28,069 nucleotides of DNA from an uncultured Lachnospiraceae bacterium (lineage in GTDB: Bacteria > Bacillota > Clostridia > Lachnospirales > Lachnospiraceae), in contig CAKRHL010000009.1 in assembly GCA_934338765.1 (NCBI GenBank), positions 1-28,069 of the forward strand, in the 5' to 3' direction. Shown piece after piece: positions 5,333 through 13,536 of the stretch. The notes beneath the pieces are model-generated. The model made no database searches. It saw only the letters and a list, made by a program, of their open reading frames with translations, and was not told where the DNA came from. Both the position numbers and the translations under genes were made by a program. The first letter of the stretch is position 1. Each line of letters opens with the position of its first letter.

Positions 5333-7075
5333 CTAAAACGATGCATCCACGATCTTCTGCTGATTGACATCGATCACACCATATGTGTTCAAACGCAGAA
5401 AAGGAATCACGGGCAGACTCACAAAACTCAAGGTCATAAACGGATCGATCTCCTCCGGGATCCCCCATTCCCGCAGGATCGCTTTCATTTCCTCCAGCCT
5501 CTGATCCACCTCTTCCAGTGGAAGGGTAGACATCAGACCGGCAATCTGCAGTGGAAGGTCCGCAACGATCTCCCCATTCAGCGCGATCGCCAGACCGCCC
5601 TCATTTTCAATGACACGGTTCGCCGCGCAGGCAATGTCCTCATCGTTAACCCCGGCAACCACCAGATTATGGGAATCATGCCCCACACTTGTGGCAACCG
5701 CACCCTTTTTGAGACCATATTTTCCCAAAAAACCTTTGCCAATATGACCTGTATTTTTATGACGTTCCAAAGCGACAATCTTTACAATATCCTCATTCGG
5801 ATCTACACCGTCGGCGCAGCCCTCCTGACATATCCATCCGGCAATCCGCTCTGTGGTAAGAAGCTCCCGGGCATTCAGATCGATCACCCGGATATGCTCT
5901 CCCTTCTTCTCCAGAGCAAGCTTGGAAACATCCACCGGATCCACATGAAAAGAATGATATACCCGTTCCTGTATCTGCTGTCCCATTTCCGGTACAGTAC
6001 TTTCCACCAGACTTTTTCCCGCCTCAGCCGCAAGGACACCGTCCTTGTACACCTCCAGTACATTGAGATCCGTCAGATTATCAAGCACTGCAATATCTGC
6101 GCAATATCCCGGTGCAATGGCGCCATTGTTTACAAGGCCAAAATAAGATGCCGCATTATAAGTTCCCGCTTTGATGGCTGTAATGGGATCTACACCTTTC
6201 TGTACGGCTTTTCGTACAATGGCATCTATGTGACCGTCCCGGAGCAGATCGCAGGGATGCTTGTCATCTGTCACCAGCATGATCCGCTGGGCATAAGGTG
6301 CCTCAAAAAGCGGAAGCAGTGCCTCTAGGTTATGAGCAGCTGTTCCCTCACGCACCATGATCCACTGACCTCTTGCAAACTTCTCCTTTGCCTCCTGCGC
6401 GTTGGAGCACTCATGATCGGAGCGGATCCCTGCTGCCACATAACCATTAAGCTCCTGTCCCGACAACAGCGGAGCATGTCCGTCAATAATCCCCTGATGC
6501 TCCAGTGTCGCATTGATCTTATTCAAAATCGCCGGATCTGCCTGATCGACCCCAAAGGAGTTCATCATTTCCGCGAGACCGATCACGCGGTCATTGTCGA
6601 AAAACGGTGCAATATCCGCCGCTTCCAGACAGGCTCCCGCCTCATCCAGTCCGGTGGAAGGCACACAGGACGGCACCATAAAGAACACGTCCAATGTCAT
6701 ATCCTGTGTATATTTCAACATAAACTCAATCCCCTCACAGCCTGCCACATTGGCAATCTCATGGGGATCTGTAACAACTGCCGTAGTTCCATGGGGCAGT
6801 ACTGCTTTCTCAAACTCCGTCGGTGCCACCATGGAACTCTCCAGATGAATATGACCGTCAATAAATCCCGGACAGAGATACTTTCCCGTCATATCCTTCT
6901 CAACTACGCCTTCATATGTTCCAATCCCGGCAATCATACCATCCACGACCGCCACGTCACCAACCTCAATGCTCTCCGTAAATACGTTAATAATATTGGC
7001 ATTTTTCAACACCAGATCTGCCTTCTGTCTGCCATTTGCCACATGTATCAGCTTCTCATTTATTTTTTTATACAT
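5333..7075 (-). CDS. ade: adenine deaminase
   Basis: Hydrolyses adenine to hypoxanthine and ammonia in purine salvage, in the cytoplasm, using a binuclear metal site of the amidohydrolase fold. The 580 residues match the family length. Landmarks: the metal HxH in PGFIDGHIHLESSMVAP (His75, His77), VTDPHEIANV (about 102-110), EMMNSFGV, GHAPLLSG, GIRSDHE, MVREGTAAHNL, VTDDKHP, and the C-terminal domain with VGHDSHNLVVAG and GGLAIALNGEIVADLPLQIA. ATG 7075 is chosen for its upstream GGAGGACGATCATA. It is a single-gene transcript with its own promoter (7110-7138) and terminator (5246-5309). The leader is short, with no sign of a purine riboswitch. Confidence 0.96.
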   Translation of the reverse strand: MYKKINEKLIHVANGRQKADLVLKNANIINVFTESIEVGDVAVVDGMIAGIGTYEGVVEKDMTGKYLCPGFIDGHIHLESSMVAPTEFEKAVLPHGTTAVVTDPHEIANVAGCEGIEFMLKYTQDMTLDVFFMVPSCVPSTGLDEAGACLEAADIAPFFDNDRVIGLAEMMNSFGVDQADPAILNKINATLEHQGIIDGHAPLLSGQELNGYVAAGIRSDHECSNAQEAKEKFARGQWIMVREGTAAHNLEALLPLFEAPYAQRIMLVTDDKHPCDLLRDGHIDAIVRKAVQKGVDPITAIKAGTYNAASYFGLVNNGAIAPGYCADIAVLDNLTDLNVLEVYKDGVLAAEAGKSLVESTVPEMGQQIQERVYHSFHVDPVDVSKLALEKKGEHIRVIDLNARELLTTERIAGWICQEGCADGVDPNEDIVKIVALERHKNTGHIGKGFLGKYGLKKGAVATSVGHDSHNLVVAGVNDEDIACAANRVIENEGGLAIALNGEIVADLPLQIAGLMSTLPLEEVDQRLEEMKAILREWGIPEEIDPFMTLSFVSLPVIPFLRLNTYGVIDVNQQKIVDASF

Positions 7076-7109
7076 TATGATCGTCCTCCGTTCCATATCT
7101 GTATTTATC

Positions 7110-7138
7110 ATTTTACCCCCCGCACTGTGATTTTGCAA
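7110..7138 (-). promoter_or_regulatory. adenine deaminase promoter
   Basis: TTGCAA (7133-7138), 17 nt, TAAAAT (7110-7115) on the minus strand, 35 nt upstream of the ade start codon. A G-run (six G) fills part of the spacer. Confidence 0.55.
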
Positions 7139-7188
7139 GGAATTCCACACCGGCTATGACATATTATGACATGACAGATAACGCATTC

Positions 7189-7800
7189 TCAGGAATAACA
7201 AAAAACTGCCGTTATGACCGTACACAGCATAAAGAAAATCTTAGCTATATTTTCATTGTATTTCGCAGGTTTCCCCTGCCACATTCTCGTACCCAGATTA
7301 TTCGACAGGATCACAGATAATATGCAGGATATCCCAAATGCATAAAGCATCTTCTCCTGTGACTGTATCATGGCAGACAACAACACTCCGCATACCACGG
7401 CCACCTCATGTATCACCAGATCTCCGGTCCTGTAAAACTCTCTAACTCCACACCACAAAAGCTCCGATATGATCCACATTTCCAGCACGCTCCAGATACT
7501 GCATTGGTGCCATATGCACGGAACAGCAAGAAGCATGACCATCCCTGTAATGCCCCGTAACAAAAGCTGGTTCCATCTTCCAAGGACAACATGTTCTCTT
7601 CGTTTCTGACGTTCTGCTTTCTCATGCGCTTTGTACTCCCCGTCCAGCGCCTGCAGTATCTCCTCATCCTCCGGGGAAAGCGGCTTCTCCTGCGCCTCAT
7701 ACTCTGCCTCCAGCTCATGCAGTATTTTCTCGTCCTCCGGCGAAAATGGCTCCTCCGGTCCCAGACCGCAGATCCCCAAAAGCTGATTCATTATCTTCAT
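7189..7800 (-). CDS. membrane protein with a duplicated acidic N-terminal motif
   Basis: A 203-residue protein of unknown function. Residues 19-40 and 41-62 are an internal duplication: each starts SPEDE.IL and runs through L..EY.A.EK, giving a very acidic, helix-prone head. A basic patch follows (ERQKRREH, about 64-71). From about residue 80 on there are about four hydrophobic segments, consistent with a multi-pass membrane domain, with a short cytoplasmic C-terminus. ATG 7800 follows AAAGGAGAAACG; a second ATG three codons later is possible. The genes around it (7925-9491) also lack known pathways. No family was recognised. The duplicated motif resembles short protein-interaction repeats, but that is conjecture. 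Confidence 0.75.
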   Translation of the reverse strand: MKIMNQLLGICGLGPEEPFSPEDEKILHELEAEYEAQEKPLSPEDEEILQALDGEYKAHEKAERQKRREHVVLGRWNQLLLRGITGMVMLLAVPCIWHQCSIWSVLEMWIISELLWCGVREFYRTGDLVIHEVAVVCGVLLSAMIQSQEKMLYAFGISCILSVILSNNLGTRMWQGKPAKYNENIAKIFFMLCTVITAVFCYS

Positions 7801-7884
7801 CGTTTCTCCTTTCCGCAGACAGCATCAACAGCCTGCTCTTCCTTGCCATAAAATCCCTGCTCGTGAAGCATTAAAACAAGAATA

Positions 7885-7917
7885 CAAAACTCCTATGACA
7901 TATAATGTCATAGGAGT
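7885..7917 (-). terminator. terminator of the PH-domain gene
   Basis: Perfect 13-bp arms ACTCCTATGACAT (7889-7901) and ATGTCATAGGAGT (7905-7917) with a 3-nt loop, followed on the minus strand by TTTTG. It starts 8 nt past the stop at 7925. Confidence 0.85.
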
Positions 7918-7924
7918 CGAAATT

Positions 7925-8593
7925 TTAATATCGATTTTGATCCATTCCCCTGTACTGAGTCTGATATCCGTGATTCTCCTGAGGACGCATGTCATTAGGA
8001 TACATGGTATCGGAATAAATATCTGTCTGAAGCTGCTTTAACATAGAAAATACCTTCTGGTAATCCGGTATATCATAAATTTTAAAGCCCTCGTGTTCAT
8101 GATCCGAATGACCATTTCGTGTGTCCGTATTATAAGCAGTGTGTGCACACACCATGATCACATCCCCCACACCAAGCAGCTGATCAAAAATGCCCCGGTG
8201 GATATTGATATGAGACAGATCCGTAAACGGCTTCATTTCATAATTATAAGTAAACGCCCCTCCGGATATGTACACACCCTTGTCTGTAATAATAAACTCG
8301 GTATGCTTATACTTCAATATCGAAAAAAGCACACCACCTAAATAAATCCAAACCGGCATCAGATGTAGCAAAAAAAATCCCAGAAAAGCCAACCCAAAAC
8401 CACCGGCCATCGCCCCTGCCGATGCCATACGAATCGTACCGATCATAGAGCCATCCACAAGAGCCCATATTACCGCAATGGGAAGCATGGAATTAAAAAA
8501 ACTTTCCAAAAGAAAACATTTAAAATTCGGTCTCCCTCTCCATAAAATCTGTTCCTGATCTCCAACCATTAATTCTAAATCTGTTTTGTTCAT
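7925..8593 (-). CDS. bacterial PH-domain membrane protein
   Basis: A 222-residue protein with two hydrophobic segments in the first 100 residues (about 30-50 and 65-98), then a beta-rich domain starting HTEFIITDKGVYISGG and continuing SHINIHRGIFDQLLGVGDVI. This is the signature layout of bacterial PH (bPH2, formerly DUF304) proteins such as YdbS/YdbT: membrane anchor plus a PH fold. Their molecular role is poorly known. The tail is rich in Asp, Asn, Gln and His. ATG 8593 is preferred because AAAGAGG sits 6 nt upstream; the in-frame ATG at 8599 would directly abut it. The next gene upstream (8679-9491) ends 86 nt away on the same strand, so co-transcription is likely, ending at the strong terminator 7885-7917. 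Confidence 0.85.
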   Translation of the reverse strand: MNKTDLELMVGDQEQILWRGRPNFKCFLLESFFNSMLPIAVIWALVDGSMIGTIRMASAGAMAGGFGLAFLGFFLLHLMPVWIYLGGVLFSILKYKHTEFIITDKGVYISGGAFTYNYEMKPFTDLSHINIHRGIFDQLLGVGDVIMVCAHTAYNTDTRNGHSDHEHEGFKIYDIPDYQKVFSMLKQLQTDIYSDTMYPNDMRPQENHGYQTQYRGMDQNRY

Positions 8594-8678
8594 TTTCATC
8601 CTCTTTCATAGTGCTTTGTTTTATATTTGTCTGACGAAACAGGGACTTCCCTTTTTATTGATTGTAACTGCCTGTTCT

Positions 8679-9491
8679 TCATATGTCAACGGCAGAGGCA
8701 AGATAAGCCTCCACATCCTCTCTGTTTTCCGCAATGCTGTCCATATCCACTCCGGCTGCCAGCACATATCCTGCCACCTGACGTACCTGACTGGACTGTG
8801 CCCTTCCCGTTTTGCACCAGATGGCAAAATGCTCACAGTTATTACTGATCAGACTGTACTTTTCCTCACCCAAGCGGCTGTATGCCCGCCGCACCGTCTC
8901 TTCCGGCGAAAAAACTGTCCAATCCTGCTGCTGAAAATTCTCATTATAATAGTCCATAACTCCATGAAAAAGAAATGATGTCTCTGAACGAAGCTTCACC
9001 GGAAATCCCGGCGCAAAACTAACCACAAAATAATCTTCTCCATCCTTTAAAAAGTCATCGATGCGGGTCACATGAATCGAAATCCTGCCTCCAAAATCTC
9101 CGCCTTCTCCGGCATAATGGATCACCCGCCCGGCCCCCACATAAATCCCGTAATGCTCATACAACTTTCTGGACACACCGATCACGTCCCCCGGCCGCAC
9201 AAATTCATCCGCCATGAGCCGGTCCATTTTCTCCCGCATGGCCACAATGCTTCCATTGCCCTTCTGCCTTCCATTCTCATCCACAATTCGTGCTTTCCGT
9301 GATAATGTTCTCTGCTGCAATGCCCATCCATTCTGGTTCTCAATGGTCCTCCAGAGGGGACTTTCCCCATGGGTCTTACGTTCCATATTAGGGCAATCTC
9401 CCATCCGTTCTACCAGATCCTGTTCCAGATCCAGAAACGCCGTTACACTATTCGTAAAGTCATTCGAAATATCATTATAATCTGCCGACAT
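8679..9491 (-). CDS. LRAT-domain protein (NlpC/P60 superfamily, putative acyltransferase or hydrolase)
   Basis: The 270-residue product has an N-terminal region of about 95 residues with no known domain, then an LRAT-like papain-fold domain. RPGDVIGVSR..YEHYGIYVG (about 99-119) gives the first histidine (His113), RVIHYAG a second (His125), and SNNCEHFAIWCKTG (about 217-229) the nucleophile box with Cys219. That His-His-Cys set and the NCEHF box define the lecithin retinol acyltransferase family, whose bacterial members are thought to act as thiol acyltransferases or hydrolases on lipids. The last 30 residues contain a short hydrophobic stretch. ATG 9491 follows AAAAGGGGATTAAA. No signal peptide is seen, so it is probably cytoplasmic. 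Substrate unknown. Confidence 0.85.
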   Translation of the reverse strand: MSADYNDISNDFTNSVTAFLDLEQDLVERMGDCPNMERKTHGESPLWRTIENQNGWALQQRTLSRKARIVDENGRQKGNGSIVAMREKMDRLMADEFVRPGDVIGVSRKLYEHYGIYVGAGRVIHYAGEGGDFGGRISIHVTRIDDFLKDGEDYFVVSFAPGFPVKLRSETSFLFHGVMDYYNENFQQQDWTVFSPEETVRRAYSRLGEEKYSLISNNCEHFAIWCKTGRAQSSQVRQVAGYVLAAGVDMDSIAENREDVEAYLASAVDI

Positions 9492-9552
9492 TTTAATCCC
9501 CTTTTCTTTACCAATGATCCGGGTGCTTTATTCCGCAACCGAAAGTTCCCGG

Positions 9553-9608
9553 AAAATAAAAATCCCATCCCCGTGTATGTATTGTAACAGTATATACACG
9601 AAAATGGG
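9553..9608 (-). terminator. terminator of the surface-protein gene
   Basis: CCCAT (9564-9568) with ATGGG (9604-9608), and CGTGTATGTA (9572-9581) with TATATACACG (9591-9600), form an interrupted stem. On the minus strand it is followed by ATTTTTATTTT. It is about 100 nt beyond the stop at 9709; a small CTTTGGA/TCCAAAG hairpin (9679-9697) lies between. Confidence 0.65.
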
Positions 9609-9708
9609 AAATGTGCCTGTCTTTTATTGCTCAAAATATATGAGCTCTATCTGTGATGAATCATTTTAGGGCGCAGGCCTTTGGAAAATGTCCAAAGATA
9701 AGACTTCG

Positions 9709-12700
9709 CTACTGATCACTCACCACCTTCTGTGTGGCAGTCAGCCCTTTCTTTTGCAGCCATTTTTCATATGCTTTGCGCTTTTTGTCCGGAACCGTTA
9801 CCACAGCTTTTTCATTGATACCGGCAAATGCTTTGTTTCCTACCTTTGCCCCTGTAAGACATGTGCTTTCCATACGGATATTACGGAGATTACGGCAGTT
9901 ATAAAATGCCTTCTTTCCAATCTCCTCCACATTTTTTCCGATCGTGATCCTGGTAAGCTTTTTGTTATTGGCAAATGCCTTCGGCGCAATAGAGGTCACT
10001 TTGTATTTCACTCCTCCGATGGTGACTGTATCAGGCACTTTAATGTTCTTTTTGCTTTTTTCGGAGTTTTTCTGATATGCCACTGCAGGATTCTTTCCGC
10101 CTGCCTTTGTCACCTGATAGGAAACACCTTTTTTCTCTAAAAGCTTCGGTGTAGAACTCGTGACAGGGGCTGGCGTTATGGCTGCGTCCGGCTCCTTTGT
10201 TGGCTCCGTCGTTTCACTTGGATTTGGTGCCGGTGTTACTGTCTCCTCCGGTTTCTTTGTTGGTTCCGTCGTTTCACCCGGACTTGGAGCCGGTGTTACT
10301 GTCTCCTCCGGTTTCTTTGTTGGCTCCGGCTTTTCGCTTTGACCCGGTGCCGGTGTTACACTCTCCTCAGGCTCTTTCGTTGTCCCGGGCTCTCTGCTTG
10401 TTTCCGGTTTTTCACTCTGACCCGGTGCCGGTGTTACGCTCTCCTCAGGCTTACTCGTTGTCCCGGGTTCCCTGCTTGTTTCCGGTTTTTCACTCTGACC
10501 CGGCGACGGCATTACGCTCTCCTCAGGCTTACTCGTTGTCTCCGGCTCTCTGCTTGTTTCCGGTTTTTCACTCTGTACCGGTGCCGGTGTTACACTCTCC
10601 TCAGGCTTTTTCGTTGTCCCAGGCTCCCTGCTGGTTTCCGGCTTTTCACTCTGACCCGGTACCGGTGTTACACTCTCCTCAGGCTTACTCGTTGTCCCCG
10701 GCTCCCTGCTTGCTTCCGGTTTTCCACTTTGATCCGGCGACAGCGTTATTGCCGGAGATACCGTTGGTATCTGGCTTGGAGCATCTGTCGGTACCGGAGA
10801 CGGCGTGACTGTTTTTTTAATAATATACTCCGTTTTTGCAGTCACTCCTCCTGCCGTGATCGACGCCGTGATCGTCCCCGGAGATGTGAGATCCGTCGTT
10901 TCCTGTCCCTGTCTTGTATAGACAATTTCATAACTTTCCTTCTCTCCGATCCATCCATCGCTGTACTCACAGGATACAGAGGCAACGTGAGATTTTCCGT
11001 CATATTCTATGGATATTGCTCCCGCCGTTACCACTGCGGTGACCGCATGCTCTGTATTCTCCCGGCATACCGCCGTAAGTACATTGCCCTCCGCCGAATA
11101 CACCAGATCGTGCACCGGCACATTTGGCTCATGATTCGTATATTTCCGGGTACATCCATCATATCTCACCCGGACTGTATCATGATCCGGTGCCATCACC
11201 GGAAACAGATCCTTTACATAATCCTCCGATGAATCACCATCAATATTCTGATACCATCTCTGTGTGCCGTCCGTGACACCGCCATTCAGCTTCCAGCAGA
11301 TTTCGCCGGAAGCAAACTGCTCCGCGGTTCTTCCTCCGTCCTCTGTCTCTTCCTTTGACAAATAGTAAGAATCCTCGATGGTTCCCTCGATATTTCTTGC
11401 CAGCTCATATCCCTTACCGTCACCTGTTATGGAGCTGCCCGACGTATAGCAATGGCGGATCTGCCCCATATTCCATCCGGCGATGATGCCCTTATCCACC
11501 AGAACCGTCTGGCTGTCATCCTTTGACGTCACATCCTCCGGTATTTCCATTGTAATAATAGATACCTTTTCAAAACTACAATTTTCAATCGTACCGTGGT
11601 TTCTGCCACAGATCACTCCGGTACCGTCAGCATCATTATAGTTCCTCTGGAAGGTAATATTTTGAAACTGCAGATTTTTCACGGTTCCGTGCAATTCCCT
11701 TGTAATACTGTAGGAACCATAGGAAATATCTTTGGTCAGATTTTTGATCATGTGGCCGTTTCCATCGAGAATCCCTTTATAATATCTTCCCGTGATCAAG
11801 GACCAGTTGTTCTTATCCTCCAGATCCAGATCCGTCTCCAATCGGATATTCAGATCACGGCAATTGGTAATAAACGTATTTACTCTGGATGCATCCTCCT
11901 CCGTCCTGATCAAAAGCCACCATTGACTGTCTTCCTTTACTGCCGGAATCCTCATAATCTTCATATCATATGTGACTTCATCTCCGGGATAATATAATTT
12001 CCCCGGATAGCTCGGATCACAATAAAGATAGCCTTCCTCCAGCTTTGTGCCGTATGGTACATATTCTCTCTCCCCATTATTGATCGTCAAGGCATATTTT
12101 TTCGGTTGTCTGGTCAGATAAATGTCCATATCCCCGGTAATCTCTGTGTCGTCCTCTATCACTTCGCCGTCCTTTGTCCGGTACGTGTATTCATACTGCG
12201 GATCGTTCCGGAACAGCTTTGTGATAACTGTCCCCTGTGCCACCCGGATTTCTTTCGTCTCTACCTCTTCTTCCCCTTCTTTGATATGCAAAGACACCTG
12301 ACAACTCTGCTCCTCTGACCTTACCATCTTTGTTCCGTCATATTGATAGACATATGTCTCATCATCCACCCGGATCGCATTTTTGCCCTCGGGCAGCATC
12401 ATCCGGACACTCCCTGTCCCGGTCGGAGTATCTGTCACCGTCCTGCCGTTCACGGCCGTGATCTGTGCATTGGCCGGCAGGTCCTCCAGTGTCCGGAGAA
12501 AAAGCTTATTGCCGCATGCATCATCAGAATAAGTAAAACGTCCGCTCCACCCATCCGGCAAGCCGGAAATATCAAATGTTCCACCCATGATTTTGGGCGA
12601 AGCTCCCTGAAAAATGTTTGCCTCTTCGAAAGAAATAACGTCATCGCCATATTTTACACCGTCATATTTTATAACACCACCTGTGATCGTAGTAGATTTA

Positions 12701-13536
12701 TTTCCATCAAACACAGTCAGGTTCGATGCATCCGATTTTCCCTGAATCCTGCCTCCGGAAATCCTGATCCGGTCGGCACACATAGCTATATTGCTGTCGA
12801 TTGCCAGAGTTCCTCCCGTCACCGCAATCTCGCCCAGATCATCCCCATACCGGCCTATGCCGCCGTCCAGACTTAAACTGCCGCCTTCCATATAAAACTT
12901 TCCCGTCCTCGAAGTATTTGTACCGATGGCACTAAGAAAAGAAACGATTTCTAATGTGCCCTGCTTCTCACTCTCCTCCAACTGTCTCATCCGCATAAGA
13001 CCCGATACCGACACGGTCGCCGTATAATTGCGTTCATGCTCTGCCTCCAGCCTGGAGTCCTCTCTGGTATATATATTGGCAGTTCCGTTGATCTCCAATA
13101 GCGGAAACAATTTTGAATAAGTGGGACCGGTACAATAATTAATGTCACTGCAGTAGGCATCGTCATTCTTAATCCGGGCTCCATCAAAAATAATATCCGC
13201 TTCCACTCCCTCTGCAACGGCGATATGGGTGTCAACATACGCACCATTGACTTCATTGGAGCCTTTGATAATATAGGTCCCGTTTTTTGTAATATTGATA
13301 TCAATAATATGAAATTCCTGTTTCTTGCCTCTGTAATCCACGAGCTTTTTGGTGGTGATCAGCCCCGTATCGGAAAGATCATAAGTCACCGCACCTTCCA
13401 TTGAAAGCTCTGACATACTTACAACACCGCTTTGTGTCCCGGTATATGCAGATGCATTTTGTGTCCACGGCACACTGCCCAGCACGGTTGCAGACAATGT
13501 TGTAATACAGACCAGTCTGGCTGCGTTTTTGCGCAT
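9709..13536 (-). CDS. large secreted mosaic surface protein (beta-helix, Pro/Thr-rich repeats, BspA-like LRR)
   Basis: A 1275-residue exported protein. Residues 1-30 are a signal peptide (MRKNAARL, hydrophobic core, NASA cleavage). About 40-380: a repetitive beta-rich region (NGTYIIKGSN, ISGGRIQGKS, ITGGVIKYDG) like clostridial carbohydrate-binding beta-helix modules. About 585-730: GLUG-type repeats (GILDGNGHMIKNL, GVICGRNHGTIENCSF, GIIAGWNMGQIRHCYTSG). About 860-925: an Ig/MBG-like domain. 935-1124: Pro/Thr/Ser/Glu-rich tandem repeats, five of 26 and three of 20 residues. About 1150-1275: a BspA-type leucine-rich domain (IAPKAFANNKKLTRITIGKN, FYNCRNLRNI). No LPXTG or hydrophobic tail is present, so attachment is unexplained. 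ATG 13536 follows ACAGGAGTCGTAAA. Adhesion or glycan binding is inferred. The start lies inside the end of the GT8 frame. Confidence 0.9.
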   Translation of the reverse strand: MRKNAARLVCITTLSATVLGSVPWTQNASAYTGTQSGVVSMSELSMEGAVTYDLSDTGLITTKKLVDYRGKKQEFHIIDINITKNGTYIIKGSNEVNGAYVDTHIAVAEGVEADIIFDGARIKNDDAYCSDINYCTGPTYSKLFPLLEINGTANIYTREDSRLEAEHERNYTATVSVSGLMRMRQLEESEKQGTLEIVSFLSAIGTNTSRTGKFYMEGGSLSLDGGIGRYGDDLGEIAVTGGTLAIDSNIAMCADRIRISGGRIQGKSDASNLTVFDGNKSTTITGGVIKYDGVKYGDDVISFEEANIFQGASPKIMGGTFDISGLPDGWSGRFTYSDDACGNKLFLRTLEDLPANAQITAVNGRTVTDTPTGTGSVRMMLPEGKNAIRVDDETYVYQYDGTKMVRSEEQSCQVSLHIKEGEEEVETKEIRVAQGTVITKLFRNDPQYEYTYRTKDGEVIEDDTEITGDMDIYLTRQPKKYALTINNGEREYVPYGTKLEEGYLYCDPSYPGKLYYPGDEVTYDMKIMRIPAVKEDSQWWLLIRTEEDASRVNTFITNCRDLNIRLETDLDLEDKNNWSLITGRYYKGILDGNGHMIKNLTKDISYGSYSITRELHGTVKNLQFQNITFQRNYNDADGTGVICGRNHGTIENCSFEKVSIITMEIPEDVTSKDDSQTVLVDKGIIAGWNMGQIRHCYTSGSSITGDGKGYELARNIEGTIEDSYYLSKEETEDGGRTAEQFASGEICWKLNGGVTDGTQRWYQNIDGDSSEDYVKDLFPVMAPDHDTVRVRYDGCTRKYTNHEPNVPVHDLVYSAEGNVLTAVCRENTEHAVTAVVTAGAISIEYDGKSHVASVSCEYSDGWIGEKESYEIVYTRQGQETTDLTSPGTITASITAGGVTAKTEYIIKKTVTPSPVPTDAPSQIPTVSPAITLSPDQSGKPEASREPGTTSKPEESVTPVPGQSEKPETSREPGTTKKPEESVTPAPVQSEKPETSREPETTSKPEESVMPSPGQSEKPETSREPGTTSKPEESVTPAPGQSEKPETSREPGTTKEPEESVTPAPGQSEKPEPTKKPEETVTPAPSPGETTEPTKKPEETVTPAPNPSETTEPTKEPDAAITPAPVTSSTPKLLEKKGVSYQVTKAGGKNPAVAYQKNSEKSKKNIKVPDTVTIGGVKYKVTSIAPKAFANNKKLTRITIGKNVEEIGKKAFYNCRNLRNIRMESTCLTGAKVGNKAFAGINEKAVVTVPDKKRKAYEKWLQKKGLTATQKVVSDQ
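10165..10734 (-). repeat. in-frame tandem repeats, 5 x 78 bp and 3 x 60 bp
   Basis: The region encodes five 26-residue units of the type QSEKPETSREPGTTSKPEES followed by VTPAP, then three shorter 20-residue units (TEPTKKPEETVTPAP type). Units differ by few substitutions, mostly at one Ser/Lys pair, which points to recent expansion by recombination or slippage. The long open frames on the opposite strand here are consequences of the repeat. Confidence 0.9.

Noticed and set aside
5315..7159. Long plus-strand frames opposite adenine deaminase
   Set aside because: Antisense shadows; adenine deaminase matches its family along its full length.
9709..9760. Cell-wall sorting signal at the end of the surface protein
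   Set aside because: The C-terminus ends in a charged LRR-type tail without LPXTG or a hydrophobic anchor.
10165..10734. CRISPR-like array
   Set aside because: Repeats are contiguous, in frame, and lack unique spacers; they are protein-coding.
10160..11232. Long plus-strand open frames with repeated Leu/Ser/Pro units opposite the surface-protein gene
   Set aside because: They are mirror frames produced by the tandem repeats of the real minus-strand gene; no ribosome binding site, and the minus frame has signal peptide and domains.
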